From: Calycina herbarum
Taxonomy: Eukaryota; Ascomycota; Leotiomycetes; Helotiales; Pezizellaceae
Length of the DNA: 45,987 bases
Direction: 5' to 3'
Assembly: GCA_001414485.1 (NCBI GenBank)
Contig: LLEY01000298.1
Coordinates: 1 to 45,987, forward strand
The notes beneath the pieces are model-generated. The model was not told the origin of the DNA. It saw only the letters and a list, made by a program, of their open reading frames with translations, and ran no database searches. The translations under genes and the position numbers were made by a program. Positions 1 through 12,805 of the stretch are shown one piece after another (position 1 is the first letter of the stretch; each line of letters begins with the position of its first letter).

Positions 1-453
1 ATTAGCTAATAAGCTTAGTAAGCTTTTGAAAATTAAAATCCTATTTATTTATATAATAATAAAACCAGGTTTTTAATTTTAATATTTTATATTAATAAAT
101 AAAGAAAGTGCACGGTTATGCACAGACGTTTTTTGTATGTAAAAAAAGTTGCCGACTCGGTGATATTGCCGACTCGGTGATAAACCACGTTATAGATAAA
201 CTATATAACTTTTTTTTTAAAAGAGTTTCTCTACTCTCTAGTTCTAATATTTAGTATACTAACTCTCTATTTTAATATAAGTATTAATTCTATATTATAG
301 ACTTATAATAAGATTCTTATAAAAAGAGTTAAATTAAGTATTCTATACTTCTTTTGAAGCTTCTTCTAAGATATTTCTATTACTCTTCGACTTTCTAATA
401 CTATTCTATAGTACTAAGTATATTTTGAAATATTCCTCGAGTATCTCACTCAC
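1..453. repeat. AT-rich, RIP-like decayed DNA at left edge
   Basis: This stretch is strongly AT-rich, full of TA dinucleotides and homopolymers, and has no coding potential. It begins where the conserved reading of the neighbouring protease stops, so it has probably replaced or inactivated that gene's 3' end. It contains a perfect 17-bp tandem duplication at 149-182, the only GC-rich island inside it. The look is that of a transposon remnant hit by repeat-induced point mutation; no transposase fragment is recognisable. Confidence 0.55.
149..182. repeat. Perfect 17-bp tandem duplication
   Basis: Two head-to-tail identical copies of TTGCCGACTCGGTGATA occupy 149-165 and 166-182 inside otherwise AT-rich sequence. 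The shorter word GGCCGACTCG recurs near 37242. It may be a repeat-end or a protein-binding site; nothing in the window decides this. Confidence 0.85.
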
Positions 454-1756
<1,303 letters not shown>

Positions 1757-3404
1757 TTTGGAAGAGTATGGAGATGGAGATTTGGTTTGGGTTTGGGGAG
1801 GAAGGCTGTGAGGATTTTATTTATGTTCTTATACCTTCATCCTATCCCTGGTCTTTGAGAAGAAAAAGAAGGCCACCAAGCACGAACCGTAGAAGTTAAC
1901 AAGGTCTCAAAAGATCTCATGACAACCCAGCTTTTACAAAATGCGGTGCTCACCTCAACTCGTACAAAAACAACAACGCATACCTAGCCCTCTAAATGTG
2001 TATAACGCATTCGTTGTGTCAACAAACCCTCACTCAGTACGATCTCTCCGTCCTGTTGAGTTCTAGATGACGAGGGCCCATTGTATACTTAATTATCGAC
2101 CTGACTATACAAATAGCTATATGGGCTAAAAAGAAGGCTCGCCTCTTCCGCGACTCAAGGGTCCAGTGTCGACGGAATCCGAGGGGGCTGCGCTAGGTAC
2201 CTATTAGACTCCAGGTTGTTCCAACTATCCCAAGCCGTTCCTTCCCTCGTTGGCCGTACTGTTTCTTCCGAGCTGGAGGGATGAATTTCGACTCAAATGC
2301 CGAGCCAGTCGCGTGTCAACGAAAGATTGTCTCCTACCCTCCTCACCTCAAGATATTCGAATTCCACACAAAAAAATTGGGGTGGAGTCCCGACCTATAC
2401 TCAACTACACCCCCTCCCACTATTGCTCTAGATAATTCTAGGACAACGACATTTGCTCTTTCAAACGTTCATGGAGAATGAATGTAATTGTTCTGAACAC
2501 CTTACACATTACTTATAAAGGCAGAAGCAAAAGCCCGACTTACCTGGCATTCAAAAGCGCTCCTAAGTTGCCCCCGCCTACCTACTCCGCCTATGCTGGA
2601 ACATGATGCAGCGCGTGTACACAAGAACCAAAAATCCACGACAAGCATATGCCCACGTCGTGTAAATCAACTCTCCCTCCCCCCCAATTCGTACGTACAG
2701 TACACAAGTAACTCTTGAAAGCATAAAATCATAAACACCAACACCAACATCAATCCCTCTCTCACACCCACCCCCTCACTTCTCGTAACTACCCATCGCC
2801 ATGCCCCTCACCTATACCTTGGCACCCATCTATCTTGTCCAAGCCCTCCTTTTTCCGCCTTCGCTTACTCCAAGATAGCGATAGAGAAGGAACAATAGAC
2901 AAAAGATAAAGAAGCACTCATAACTCGAGAAGCTTCACTCTTCCAACCCACCCTTTCAACGACTGAACCCCCCGGTCGTTCCAGAGTCCCTGAAGTGTCA
3001 CCAAAAACCAAAACCAAGTGCTAGGTATAAACCTCTCAACGGTCAACCCAAAGAGCGGGGTGCACGTCTGTGCCGTACCTTCATCCTCGGCTCGGGCTGC
3101 TTTCCAAAATCCTCGTACCACCCCCTTTTCCATCCAGGTGTACCTGCTGCATGCATCTACCGCTGTCCCACCTACTGCCGAGACCCTTCTCTTTCCAGTA
3201 ACGCAGCAGTAGCAAAATAGAACCGTCATGAGTGACCTGCATACTAGCAACACAAACAAACAAATTCAATTGCTGTGTAATAAAGTACATTTCTATTTTG
3301 TTCTACCTGTTACAAAGATACGATAGCTAGCGGTTTCGCAAAACCCTACCTACCTCGGGTGTTCATGTACAAATGAAAAAAATAAAGGCGTCGCTTCACT
3401 TCAC
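1757..3404. other. Intergenic stretch, no gene recognised
   Basis: Only short overlapping open frames without family resemblance. The part next to 3405 is C/T-rich and should include the 3' untranslated region of the MIC60 gene; the part next to 1757 would be the old promoter of the broken protease. No repeat or RNA gene seen. Confidence 0.6.
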
Positions 3405-5598
3405 TTACTCAACCCTCAAGCTCTGCAACCTAGCTTCAGTAGCGATAACCTATTTCCAGTTAGTATGGTCACGAAAAAGAGAAAGAGGAAAAGAGAGAAC
3501 TTGCATCCAAAGCCTGCTGCACCTCCAACACCTTCCTAACCTCACCCAGCCAATCCCGACTCAGCGTCTTCGCCCACCCCTTCAACCCATTCATCTCCCT
3601 CGCTGCCTCATCCAAATTCCCCTCCTCAAGGAAAGTCTCCGTCCGTGTCAAAATACTCTCCACGTCATCACCAGTAGCAAGTCCCTGTTTCTTGAACAGA
3701 ACCTTGCTCAGGAGATAACTGGAAGCATGACTAGCAACACCCGCATCCTCAGGAAGGAGGGAAGCCTTTCGAACCTCGGTAGCAACACGACGGAAACGAT
3801 CGATAAGTTGAGAAGAAGATGCAACGCCGCGTTGATAAGCGGTCGGGTTGATTGATGCGATTGCTGCATTCACGACTGCATCTCCAGAGGCGATTTCCTT
3901 CAAAGCCGCAAGTTCACGGACAAATGGTCTTGGAACCTCGCTCTTCTCGAGATTGGCACGGACCGCCTCGACAGCAACATGTAAATGCTGAGTCTTAAGG
4001 TTAGAGTCCACAACCGAGTTCCAGTCTGTAGTCAATTTCTCAAGATCCGTGACGGTTTTCGACAGATCTGTAAGTTTGCCCAAACGCGAATCACGTTCCT
4101 CTTCAACACGATCTTTGATATCAGCCATGAATTGCTTCTTCATCTCCAAGGCCTGCTCAAGTAACGCATTGCGCAACTTTTGCTCGTTAACTTCGTGAGC
4201 ACGCTCGACCTCGGTCTTCAACTTCTGCTCGTAGTTCTCCTTGATTCTTTGACGTTCGGTTTGGTATTCCTCTTGCCACTCAGACTGCTGGGCTGCCATT
4301 TGTGCCTCGAGACGACGAATGAGCTCTTTGGCAGCACGGTCAAAGTCTTCCTTTTCGCTCATAATTTGTGTAGCAGCATCCTTTTCAGCAGTATCTTTGA
4401 GAGCTTGGATTCTTCCACCGACCTTGGTGATTTCACTCTTAGCTTTATCAATAGTGTTGGAAAATTTGGCATTGGCGTTGTCAGCGTTCACAACAGTAAT
4501 TATGTCGTTGAGAATCTTAACAAGATCCTGCACCAAAGGTTCATTGGCATCCTTAATATTGATTGGATCGATTCGAGTGACTTCTGGGGGAAATCTCGAA
4601 GGTTGGTCAACATCTGGAGCGGTAAATGCAACAGCAGCCGGTGCAGCTGCCTTTGGAGCAGCTGCCTCTGGAGTTACAGGGTGCCCAGGCTTGGCTGGTG
4701 TTGGTGCTTCAAGTGATTTTGGAAGAGGTGATGCTGTTGTGATTGGAGCTGGTGGTGCAGCTTCTTTCTTTGCCTCGATTGGCTTAACACTCTCCACGGG
4801 TTTTGACTCTTCTTTTGGCTCAGGTGTATCTTTTACTGCGTTGGCGTGTCGTCCAGTCTCGGTTTTATTGTCCTCAGCTACCCTCCATGAAACCCCCGAC
4901 TGACTTGGAATCTTGACCCTATCCCCAGTATCCCTTGGCTTACTTGAACGGCCGATAGATGGGAAGCGTTTCCGGAATTCCCTCTCCTCAAAGTATAACA
5001 CGGCATCTTCTCCGAATGGGACGTATTCTGTGAAAAAGTCGTGGAAGTTGTCGTTGATCCTCGAGTAATAAACACCTCCTCCGAAACCTAAAGTCGTCAA
5101 GAGAATAAGGGTTGTTAGGAATCTGCGAACCCTTCCTGTTCGTTTTGGGGGTGGAGGGGGTGGAGGAGTAGATGTTTTTGGGATTGCCTTCACCGTGTTG
5201 CTCGGTGGTGGCGGGGGAGTTAATGGTACGTTATTTGCTGGAATCGTTTTCGAAGCTGGGGTTGCAGGCGTAGTTGTCTTCGGCGAGGATCCAACGATGA
5301 GAGTTGGTTGGCCTGGGGGAGGAGGTTGGGGGGACGTCGAGCTCGCAGAGCCAGGGAGTACGACGGGTTTAGTATCGGCGAGGGAGGGCTTTTTGAAATC
5401 GGCATATCCTCTCTATATTAATCGGTCTCAGTCAGTACTGGGCTTTCCTCAATTGATCTGGAATGATGCGCTCGAAGCTATCTCTCAATAACCCGCACTC
5501 ACCCGAATCTGTTGGATTCCATGCCATTGACGCCCAGCACTGGCAGCACTGGGTTGTTGGGCCAGCGCCCGATATGAACGAAGAGAGGCGCGCAGCAT
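3405..5598 (-). CDS. MIC60: MICOS complex subunit MIC60 (mitofilin/Fcj1)
   Basis: Inner-mitochondrial-membrane protein that shapes crista junctions and contacts outer-membrane partners. Model: exons 5503-5598, 3505-5412 and 3405-3449, giving 682 residues, the usual fungal size. The N-terminus is a basic, Arg/Ser/Ala-rich mitochondrial presequence (MLRASLRSYRALAQQ); a proline-rich stretch is followed by one membrane segment at about residues 130-148 (FLTTLILLTTLGFGGGVYYS), then an Ala/Pro/Lys-rich linker, a long charged coiled coil (about 290-410) and the C-terminal mitofilin domain. The last 14 residues (VIATEARLQSLRVE) come from a 45-bp final exon reached through a GC-AG intron; without it the protein would end in a serine/phenylalanine tail read from intron sequence. 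The ATG at 5598 is chosen because it opens the presequence and is in phase with the first intron. Confidence 0.93.
3450..3504 (-). other. GC-AG intron in MIC60
   Basis: The 55-bp intron starts GCAAGT instead of GT, has a perfect TACTAAC branch point and ends AATAG. It joins GAT (ALD) to the conserved mitofilin C-terminus, in phase 0. The join restores family-typical sequence, so the non-canonical donor is well supported. Confidence 0.85.
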
Positions 5599-6404
5599 GA
5601 CGGGCTGCGTTGGTGAAATGGAATGTGGTTGAGGTTGTTGATGCGATGTTTCTCGACAGCGCGTGAGGTCAGAGCGGGAGGAAAATGTCGCTGAAGCTTC
5701 CAGGTTGCGGACCGGTTCGTTCGCCAAGGATCGATGATGCAGCCTCAAGTCTGGGACAAGGCTACTACGATTGTACTCTTCATACTAGTACAGGATAAGG
5801 AAAGTATTTACGGAAAGGTGGTAAAAACTACAAAAATACTCTTTTAATAATGACTGGAAATACTGGAGTATTTCGGAACTTGGGGCATAGTATGCGTGTA
5901 ATTGAAAATAGTTCCTCTCCAAATGTTTTAGTACTATCAATTATTCATACCCCGTTACCTACCTACATCACTGGCCTGACATTTCAAGAAAATGATCCAT
6001 ATCACGTTAGGCAAAAACTCAAGTGCATGTGATTGTGCTCTATTGCAATATCGTACAACCCAGATGCTGCGAAACAGAACCATTCAATAGAAACCCCTCA
6101 CGCCGTGCAGGAGGAAATATTCCCACGTCCACCAAACCCAATCCAGACAACGAGAATCAAGCCACGTCAAGCTATTAAAGACTGCTCTCATAAAAGGGGC
6201 ATGATGATGCCAAAGGTAGTATGTCGTGTCGTGCGATCATTCTGCCACCCATAAAGCAATTTCTCCGCGATGAAAAAGAACAATGTTCGTGCTGCTCTCG
6301 GATTATCCCCAACCGATCAACAAAACAGCACGCTGTAAGATATCTCGCCGTCAAACTATGCCCCGAATTTCGAAAATATGATACCGGTACTCAAAAAGAT
6401 CTCT
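5599..6404. other. Intergenic: MIC60 promoter and Rab5 3' region
   Basis: The two flanking genes both lie on the minus strand, so this segment holds the MIC60 promoter and the 3' untranslated region of the Rab5-type gene. No coding sequence, repeat or RNA gene is recognisable. Confidence 0.6.
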
Positions 6405-7303
6405 CTAACACGCACATCCTGGTCCTTGTGTTCCGGGCGCCTCACTGGGTCGTAGTTCCACACCTCCTCGTCCTCCTGCTCTGGGATTTCTTGGTCCGGC
6501 TTGATCTAATGGTAGCTTCTTCGCAATCGATGTGAATAATTCTCGAACGTTCTCTGCTGTCTTTGCGGATGTTTCGAAGAAGAGCAAACCGGCTTCTCTA
6601 GCATACGCTTCGGCATCGACCGTCTGGATGGCACGCTTATCGGGGTGTTCGGTGACTAAATCAAGCTTGTTTCCAGCTAAAGCGATGATTATGTTTTCGT
6701 TGGCCTGTCTCTGGAGTTCCTTCACCCATTGTTTTGCCTTATCCAACGACGACTGTCCAGAAAACGTTAGCATCCATCATTCTGAGGTACCTAAATCCAG
6801 GAATACTTACGGATTGTGTAATATCATACACAACAACAGCACAGTTGGCATTTCGGTAGTACATTGGCGCAAGTGACTTGTATCTTTCCTGTCCTGCGGT
6901 ATCCCATATCTCGAACTTTACGGTGGTATTGTCGTCGAGTGATATCGTTTGCGTTAAAAAGGCGGCACCGATCGTGCTCTCTCTGTATGAATCGAACTGG
7001 TCCTGTAGAGCGACTGTGGTCAGAATAGGCATCGATATGGTGGTTCTGGGTAGGATGTATTTACCTTAACGAAACGCAGAACGATGGAACTCTAGACGGT
7101 GGTTAGCATGTGGGTATCGAGCTATCGGATGAAGAGAGCGCACCTTGCCCACGGCAGATTCCCCTGTACCAATGTAAGTAGTTGATCTTGACTTGAGGTT
7201 GCTATCGTGATAGCAAGAGGCTCAACATACCTAGCAGCACCAGCTTAAACTGCGCAAATCGAGAGTTTCCGACACGACCGCCTGGTTGGCCTCGGGAAGC
7301 CAT
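6405..7303 (-). CDS. Rab5-type small GTPase (Vps21/Ypt51 family)
   Basis: Early-endosome Rab GTPase controlling fusion and tethering. Model: exons 7231-7303, 7144-7163, 7065-7091, 6811-7002 and 6405-6752, 219 residues, the normal Rab5 length, with every junction in phase. Visible motifs: P-loop GESAVGKS (residues 25-32, split over exons 1-2), the Rab5 effector stretch [22 protein letters not shown] in switch II, NKLD for guanine specificity, and ETSAK. The C-terminus GPGCAC ends in the CXC prenylation signal for membrane anchoring. Exons 2 and 3 are only 20 and 27 bp. Start at 7303 because MASRGQPGG opens the usual Rab5 N-terminus; a longer in-frame reading further upstream lacks similarity. 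It is divergent from the SAC1 gene, 431 bp apart; both act on endomembranes. Confidence 0.93.
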
Positions 7304-7734
7304 ATTGAATAGATTTCGTTGAGAGGTAGCGGAGATGAAGGGTTGATGGTGCCTGGGGGGTGCAGATATTGAAGTAGTGGTCGAGCTAGAGAGGGAGGTT
7401 GTTCTTGAAGTCAGCACGAAGCAGATACTAGTAGGTAGGTGACGATGGCGACTAGCATTCACACCCGACCTTGCAGTGGATTACGCTGCCTGCTTTGACT
7501 CCAATCGGGGGTGGCGGCCAGATAAAGCCGAAGATCGGACCGAGTATCGGATCTATAGACCAGCTTCAGCTTGTTGCGCAGCCGCGTGGAAAGACACATC
7601 AACTCCCAGACAGCTCGACCTCTACCAATTGCCCTCAAAACTGCATCACAATCGCATGTTCATTTGATACGGAATTCTACAAATCGCAGAGCCGTTCTCG
7701 CTCTTGCAACCCCTCCTACCTCTCTCTGCCCACC
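7304..7734. promoter_or_regulatory. Divergent promoter between Rab5-type and SAC1 genes
   Basis: The 431-bp gap separates two start codons facing away from each other, so it must carry both promoters and 5' leaders. No sharp motif is claimed. Confidence 0.6.
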
Positions 7735-9954
7735 ATGGCCTCTCCATCCCTCTATCGTGATATCAATGTTCACGCATCAGCCTCGCATTACGCATTCACC
7801 TCGCCCTCGTCGCCCTCATCCCCAGCCCTCGTCGTTGACCGTCCTTCCGGAGATGTCCATCTGAATGACGGCGGTTCCCAAGGAGGCAGACGTATCTCTA
7901 GTATTGCGGGAATACTGGGCATGATCAAGTTGAGACTCGGTTTGTGCCCCGGCGCATAGAACCAGGCATAATGGGGCTGACATCATGGCAGACAAATATA
8001 TTATTGTTATCAAGGAGGCCAAACCAGTGGGAAAACTAAAGGGCCATATGATTTACAAAGTCATCACCACCGAATTCCTACCACTACGAGAACGTCCCCT
8101 CCACGATCAAGACGAAGACACCTATCTGTCACTGCTCAAGACATTCATTAAATCCGGGCCTCTGTACTTTTCTTACTCTTCCGATATTACCAATACTTTC
8201 CAGAGGAAGTCATCCTTCGATAGCTCTCTGCCACTCTGGAAGCAGGCAGATGATCGATTCTTTTGGAACAAGTTCATTCAGTCGGATCTAATCGATTTTA
8301 GAACCTCGGGAGCCCGAAATCAATATGGGCAGCAGCCAGGGGTGGATCCATACATTCTACCCGTCATGTTTGGAATGCTGGAAATTGAGAATACAACCAT
8401 CAAGTCGACCCCCATAACCTTTGTATTAATCACACGACGATCTCGGCACCGGGCTGGAACTAGGTACTTTTCGAGAGGTATTGATGAGCAAGGAAACGTT
8501 TCCAATTTCAATGAAACTGAACAGATTATTGTTCTGAATGATAGCAACAGCGGACTAGGTGGTTTTGCTGGAGGTGGTGGAATGCAGAATGGAAAGATTG
8601 GGGGTTCTGGTGGGAAAGAGGCACAAGTCATGTCTTACGTCCAAACCAGAGGAAGTGTTCCCGTCTATTGGGCTGAAATCAATAGCCTTCACTACACACC
8701 TAAACTGCAGGTTCGAGCGGTCGAGTCCGCTGTAGGAGCTGCCAGGAAACATTTCGATGAGCAAATACGGTTGTATGGGGACAACTACCTTGTCAATCTT
8801 GTGAATCAAAAGGGTCGGGAACAACGGGTCAAAGAAGCATACGAGCAACTGGTCAAAAGCTTGGTCTCTGGCAGTTCCGAAAAGAGCCAACACGATGGGG
8901 TATCCGATGAGGAGTTCCGAACCATTGAGCCGACTAGTCGTAAGCAGGTGTTTGATCGTCTACACTATGTGTATTTTGATTTCCACAATGAGACCAAAGG
9001 ATTAAAATGGCATCGTGCCCAACTTCTCCTGGACCAACTCAGCCAAGCACTTGAGAGGCAACAATATTTCCGAGGCGTCGATATGCCAGCATCAAGTGGA
9101 CTTGATGTTCGAAACCAACAAACAAGCGTCGTTCGTACGAACTGCATGGATTGCTTAGATCGTACAAACGTAGTACAAAGCATGCTCGCTCGATGGACAC
9201 TAAATCGTCAACTCACCGATGCAGGTATTCTCCCACGTGGTGAAACCTTCACCACCGCAGACCCCAAATTCGAATTCCTCTTCCGAAAACTGTGGGCAGA
9301 TAACGCAGATGTGGTATCCAACTCGTACTCCGGAACCGGCGCCCTCAAAACGGATTTCACACGCACAGGACAACGCACGAAAGCAGGTGCCCTCCAGGAT
9401 CTGCAAAACTCCATCACGAGATACGTCAAGAATAATTTCTTGGATGGACCGAAGCAGGATGCTTTTGATCTTTTCCTTGGCGCGTATTTGCCTAATACTT
9501 CTTCGCACATGGTGTTTGCGGATCGCAGACCGCTGCTTATCCAAAGTATTCCTTATATCCTTGCTTTCTGTCTGTTTTTCGTCTTCGTGGGGACCTTTAC
9601 CAAACGTCTTCCTGATGCTGCGGTGTTGCCCGTGAGGATATTTATTCTGTTTTGGATGTTGGTGGGGGTTTATTGCTTGAATTTTATTTATGGGAATGGG
9701 ATGCTTTATGTAAGTTTCTCCTTTTCCTGGGGTGGGCTCCTTTTTATGACATTTTTGTGTGGTGCTAACTTAAACAGGTTAATTGGCCAAAACTCAATCC
9801 TAGGCCTTGGGCTACGGAGGGGTATAATGAGGCTATTGTTAAGGCGAGGAAGGACAAGGTTATTGGGTCCTTTTTAGCGGTTGCGAGACATGAACGGGGG
9901 ATAAGTTCGGTGAAGTATACTAATGCTGAGGAGGGGAAGAAGAGGATTGAATGA
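7735..9954 (+). CDS. SAC1: SAC1-type phosphoinositide phosphatase
   Basis: ER/Golgi membrane phosphatase that removes phosphate mainly from PtdIns4P. Model: exons 7735-7939, 7992-9709 and 9778-9954, 699 residues, longer than yeast Sac1 by roughly 75. The SAC domain spans about residues 60-500 and contains the CX5R catalytic loop in TNCMDCLDRTNV (Cys near 453, Arg near 459). Two hydrophobic segments near residues 535-575 (IPYILAFCLFFVFVGTF and AVLPVRIFILFWMLVGVYC) anchor the C-terminus; the short last exon supplies the cytosolic tail with lysines near the end, compatible with ER retrieval. The start ACCATGG at 7735 has a good context and gives the expected N-terminus MASPSLYRDINVHA. Both introns keep phase. 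The second intron begins after MLY; reading through it would give a spurious end near 9877. Confidence 0.95.
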
Positions 9955-10824
9955 GGTCATTGGATTCTGAGTTGCTTGTTGAGCATGTAGGAAAGCCTGG
10001 AAGTGGTGAGGGGTTTAGAGAAATCTGCCTGGCTTAGATGCGAAATTTTGAGGGTTTGTAGTATTATAGATATGATATACACTGATAAACTCATTCTTTT
10101 TCTTTTGTTTCGTCTTGGTTGATGTTTTTTCTATTCGCGTCGTTGCTCTTTTCTTTTTCCTGATGTTTTTGGGAGCCTCTTGGATTTACTCCTGATAAAT
10201 TCTCCGAACTTCTACGTGCGTTCTATCGTCTCAACGTTTTCGATCTTATTTATACCCCTCATTTTTTTCTCACTCTCACTCTCTCCTGTTTCCGCCCCTT
10301 GAACCATCCCGTTTGCCTATTCATTAACGTTTCTTTGTACATTTGGGATTATGGACCTCTCGAGGTTATTGATATCTTTCTGTACTGATTCTGTCTCTTG
10401 GTCTTAAAGCACACTATCGGGGAAGGTTAAAATTATTACATCCATTACTGTTAGAGGAAATTATCTTTTTCCTCACACGTTTGGAAGAATTTACTTGAGT
10501 TTTCTAGGTTTTGAGGAATCTAAGTAGGTAGGAAGAAGTGTAATGTTAAGGGCTGATGAGGAGACGAATGAAACGAAGCGGTGAGGGAGAGAGAGAGTCG
10601 AATGAATAGATGATATTGGAGAAGTGAATGTGTATGAGATGATTGAGTCGTCGGAGAGTAACCTGAGATATTTCAGAATTCAGATTTAGAAGCAAGTGAA
10701 GATAGTAAAGAAAGAAAAGAAGGAGAGCTTGGGGAATAGGAGAATACTCCCTTACGACCCATTTTGGGGCTCCGATAACCATTATTGGAGGAGGTTGAGA
10801 GAGATGATATCCTCACCCTCTTTT

Positions 10825-10894
10825 GCGAGTAAGCTACGTGTAAGCTGCGAGTAAGCTTGTCAGTAATCTTGTGAGTAAGCCACCAGTAAACCAC
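10825..10894. repeat. Degenerate 10-12-bp tandem array
   Basis: Six consecutive units related to GCGAGTAAGCTT start at 10825, 10837 (10 bp), 10847, 10859, 10871 and 10883. The core AGTAA is kept in five units. Confidence 0.75.
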
Positions 10895-12083
10895 TGCCAG
10901 AAAGTCGCAGCCACTCACGTGTCGTTTACCCCTCTATTCCCACTGTTGGATTGAGGTGCCTATTTTGTTGCGATGCATTCAACGACATGAGATGATCCAC
11001 GAAAAAAGCACTTCGTAATTTAGAAAGTAACAGAAGGTAACCAAGACTTGGAAAATAAGAAATCGTTAGAATAAAGTTATTGAATTTTTAAGTGACATGG
11101 TGATAAGTGTTCGTTTCATTTCGCATATTTTTCAAAGTCTCTCAAATAGTATAAAATGAGGCGTGTATTGGATGAAGTCTAATCCATTTGGTAATTTAAG
11201 TAAAGCTTTCGTCCGATGTTGGATTTGTTGCACATCGCACGTTTCAAAATGTCTCGGACTTTTGAAAGTAATGAATGGAGATCAGACGAAAAATATTTAA
11301 AACTTTCACGTGATTTTACCCCTGATGAAGATAGAGAGTGTGTGAAATCGGAAGATTTTGGTGTGGAAGAAATAGAAGGTCAGAAGAAGAAGGTATTTAT
11401 GGTGATATTTATAACTTAATTTTAAACATAGGTTTTTTGAATCATAGTTGACAGTGAAGAGAAGTCTAACTTCTTTCTAGCACTTCTCGTCTTAAGTTGG
11501 GAGGCAAGCCTTCGCATTGGTTTTCTGCTTCTCTCTTTCCCGACTCGCATTCTCCTTGCTATAGCGTATTGCACTTCTAACCACCCTCTCTTCGTTCATA
11601 TTTCGTCTTTGCAAATTCGCGATCTATGAACCTCTCACTGTTATGGTTAACTTTTCACGTTCAAGTTCTTTGATCTTTCGGTTTTAATTTCTTGTATCTA
11701 CTATTGCAAGATATATGAGGACTTCAGGATCTATAGGAGAACTGATTTCCTCCTCTCGCTTATTTCGAATTCCATTTTGTTGAATATTGTACTAGTAGCA
11801 CGTCTTGACTGGTGTTCAATTCGATCCGGTAATTGAGGCAAGGAAGGTCTAGTAACAGGGAACAAAAGATCGACGAGGGAATCGAATGAGATTTCAATTG
11901 TTGATGTAAGAGGTGGGTCGAATGGAATGAAGGTACAATATTAGAGAGTTCGGAGGTGGAGAAATGGTTTAAGCGAGAGAATAAGGAGAGGAAGGGGAAA
12001 AAGGGAGGAAAAAAGAGCTGTGTACTTGTGAGGGTTGAGCGGATGTTCGAAAATCCAAGTGTTCATTTTCATTACTAGTGGTA

Positions 12084-12440
12084 GGTGACCTATGAATAGC
12101 CGGGGTTAATTGCAGTGCTGTTGTTAGGTGACCTACGATTAGCTGTAATTTATTTCAGTGCTATTGTTGGGTGACCTACGAATATCTGGAATTGTTTTTC
12201 AGTCCTGTTTACAGGTAACCCATGAATAGACTAAATGAATTGCAGTGCATTTATTTTAGTAGGTAATCTAAAAATAGCCACACTCACTTTGCCCTCTACT
12301 CCAAGGTGACCCAAACATAGTTCGTGTTAATCATTAGTGTTAAGTACTGGAAGAAGTGGAATTGTATATTGCAATTCCCATAGACAGCTCAAACAAATAG
12401 TGGTGTATTCGTTGATAACCTACAAATAGCCACCGTTATT
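12084..12440. repeat. Degenerate minisatellite, period about 43-48 bp
   Basis: The word GGTGACCTACGAATAG or a close variant starts at 12084, 12127, 12170, 12214, 12262 and 12305, with a seventh weaker copy near 12415. Spacing is 43, 43, 44, 48 and 43 bp. The first units also share TTAATTGCAGTGCTGTTGTTA between the words. Divergence increases to the right. Confidence 0.8.
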
Positions 12441-12805
12441 TTTGATGCTACGAATAGCTAGCCTCCTTTGTATTGCAGGTTTCAAGTAAAAGGTCCATCT
12501 TAACGTATGTATCAAAGGGGAAACTTTTACTTATAACCTACTTGGTCTTTCCTAGCTCGCTTGCTGCTTCAATTCCAAGCCCTTTAGATCAACGCCTGGT
12601 ATTTCTCAGTAAGTCAGAACTCCCCATGATTGTGAAATTGGGGAAACAGCACTGGTGAGGGTGGTGGCTCTAGTTGGGGAGGAGGATCATCCATTTCAAG
12701 TTCGCGACACGAAAGATCAACCTCGCATCATTCCTAGAGGAGAAACTCCTCGTCCTTCCCAGTCTCAGATTTCTTATCGTGGAATTTGCCCGTTAACCTT
12801 GACAT

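Larger units (their letters stand above)
9955..12805. other. Gene-poor stretch of 2.85 kb
   Basis: Between the SAC1 stop and the GH3 stop no protein family can be seen; the open frames are short and low in complexity. The segment has a GA-rich tract (about 10556-10600), a 12-bp degenerate tandem array (10825-10894) and a 43-48-bp degenerate minisatellite (12084-12440), each listed separately. The 3' untranslated regions of both convergent flanking genes lie at its ends. Confidence 0.6.

Noticed and set aside
4180..4903. Long open frames opposite MIC60 on the plus strand
   Set aside because: Shadows of the coiled-coil coding sequence; no domain, no splice signals, and the minus-strand reading is a clear family member.
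11216..11419. 67-codon plus-strand frame
   Set aside because: Short, charged, no domain, no conserved start context; lies in AT-rich gene-poor DNA.
12084..12440. CRISPR-like array
   Set aside because: Regular spacing but degenerate repeats, no unique spacers of constant size, and a eukaryotic genome context; it is a minisatellite.
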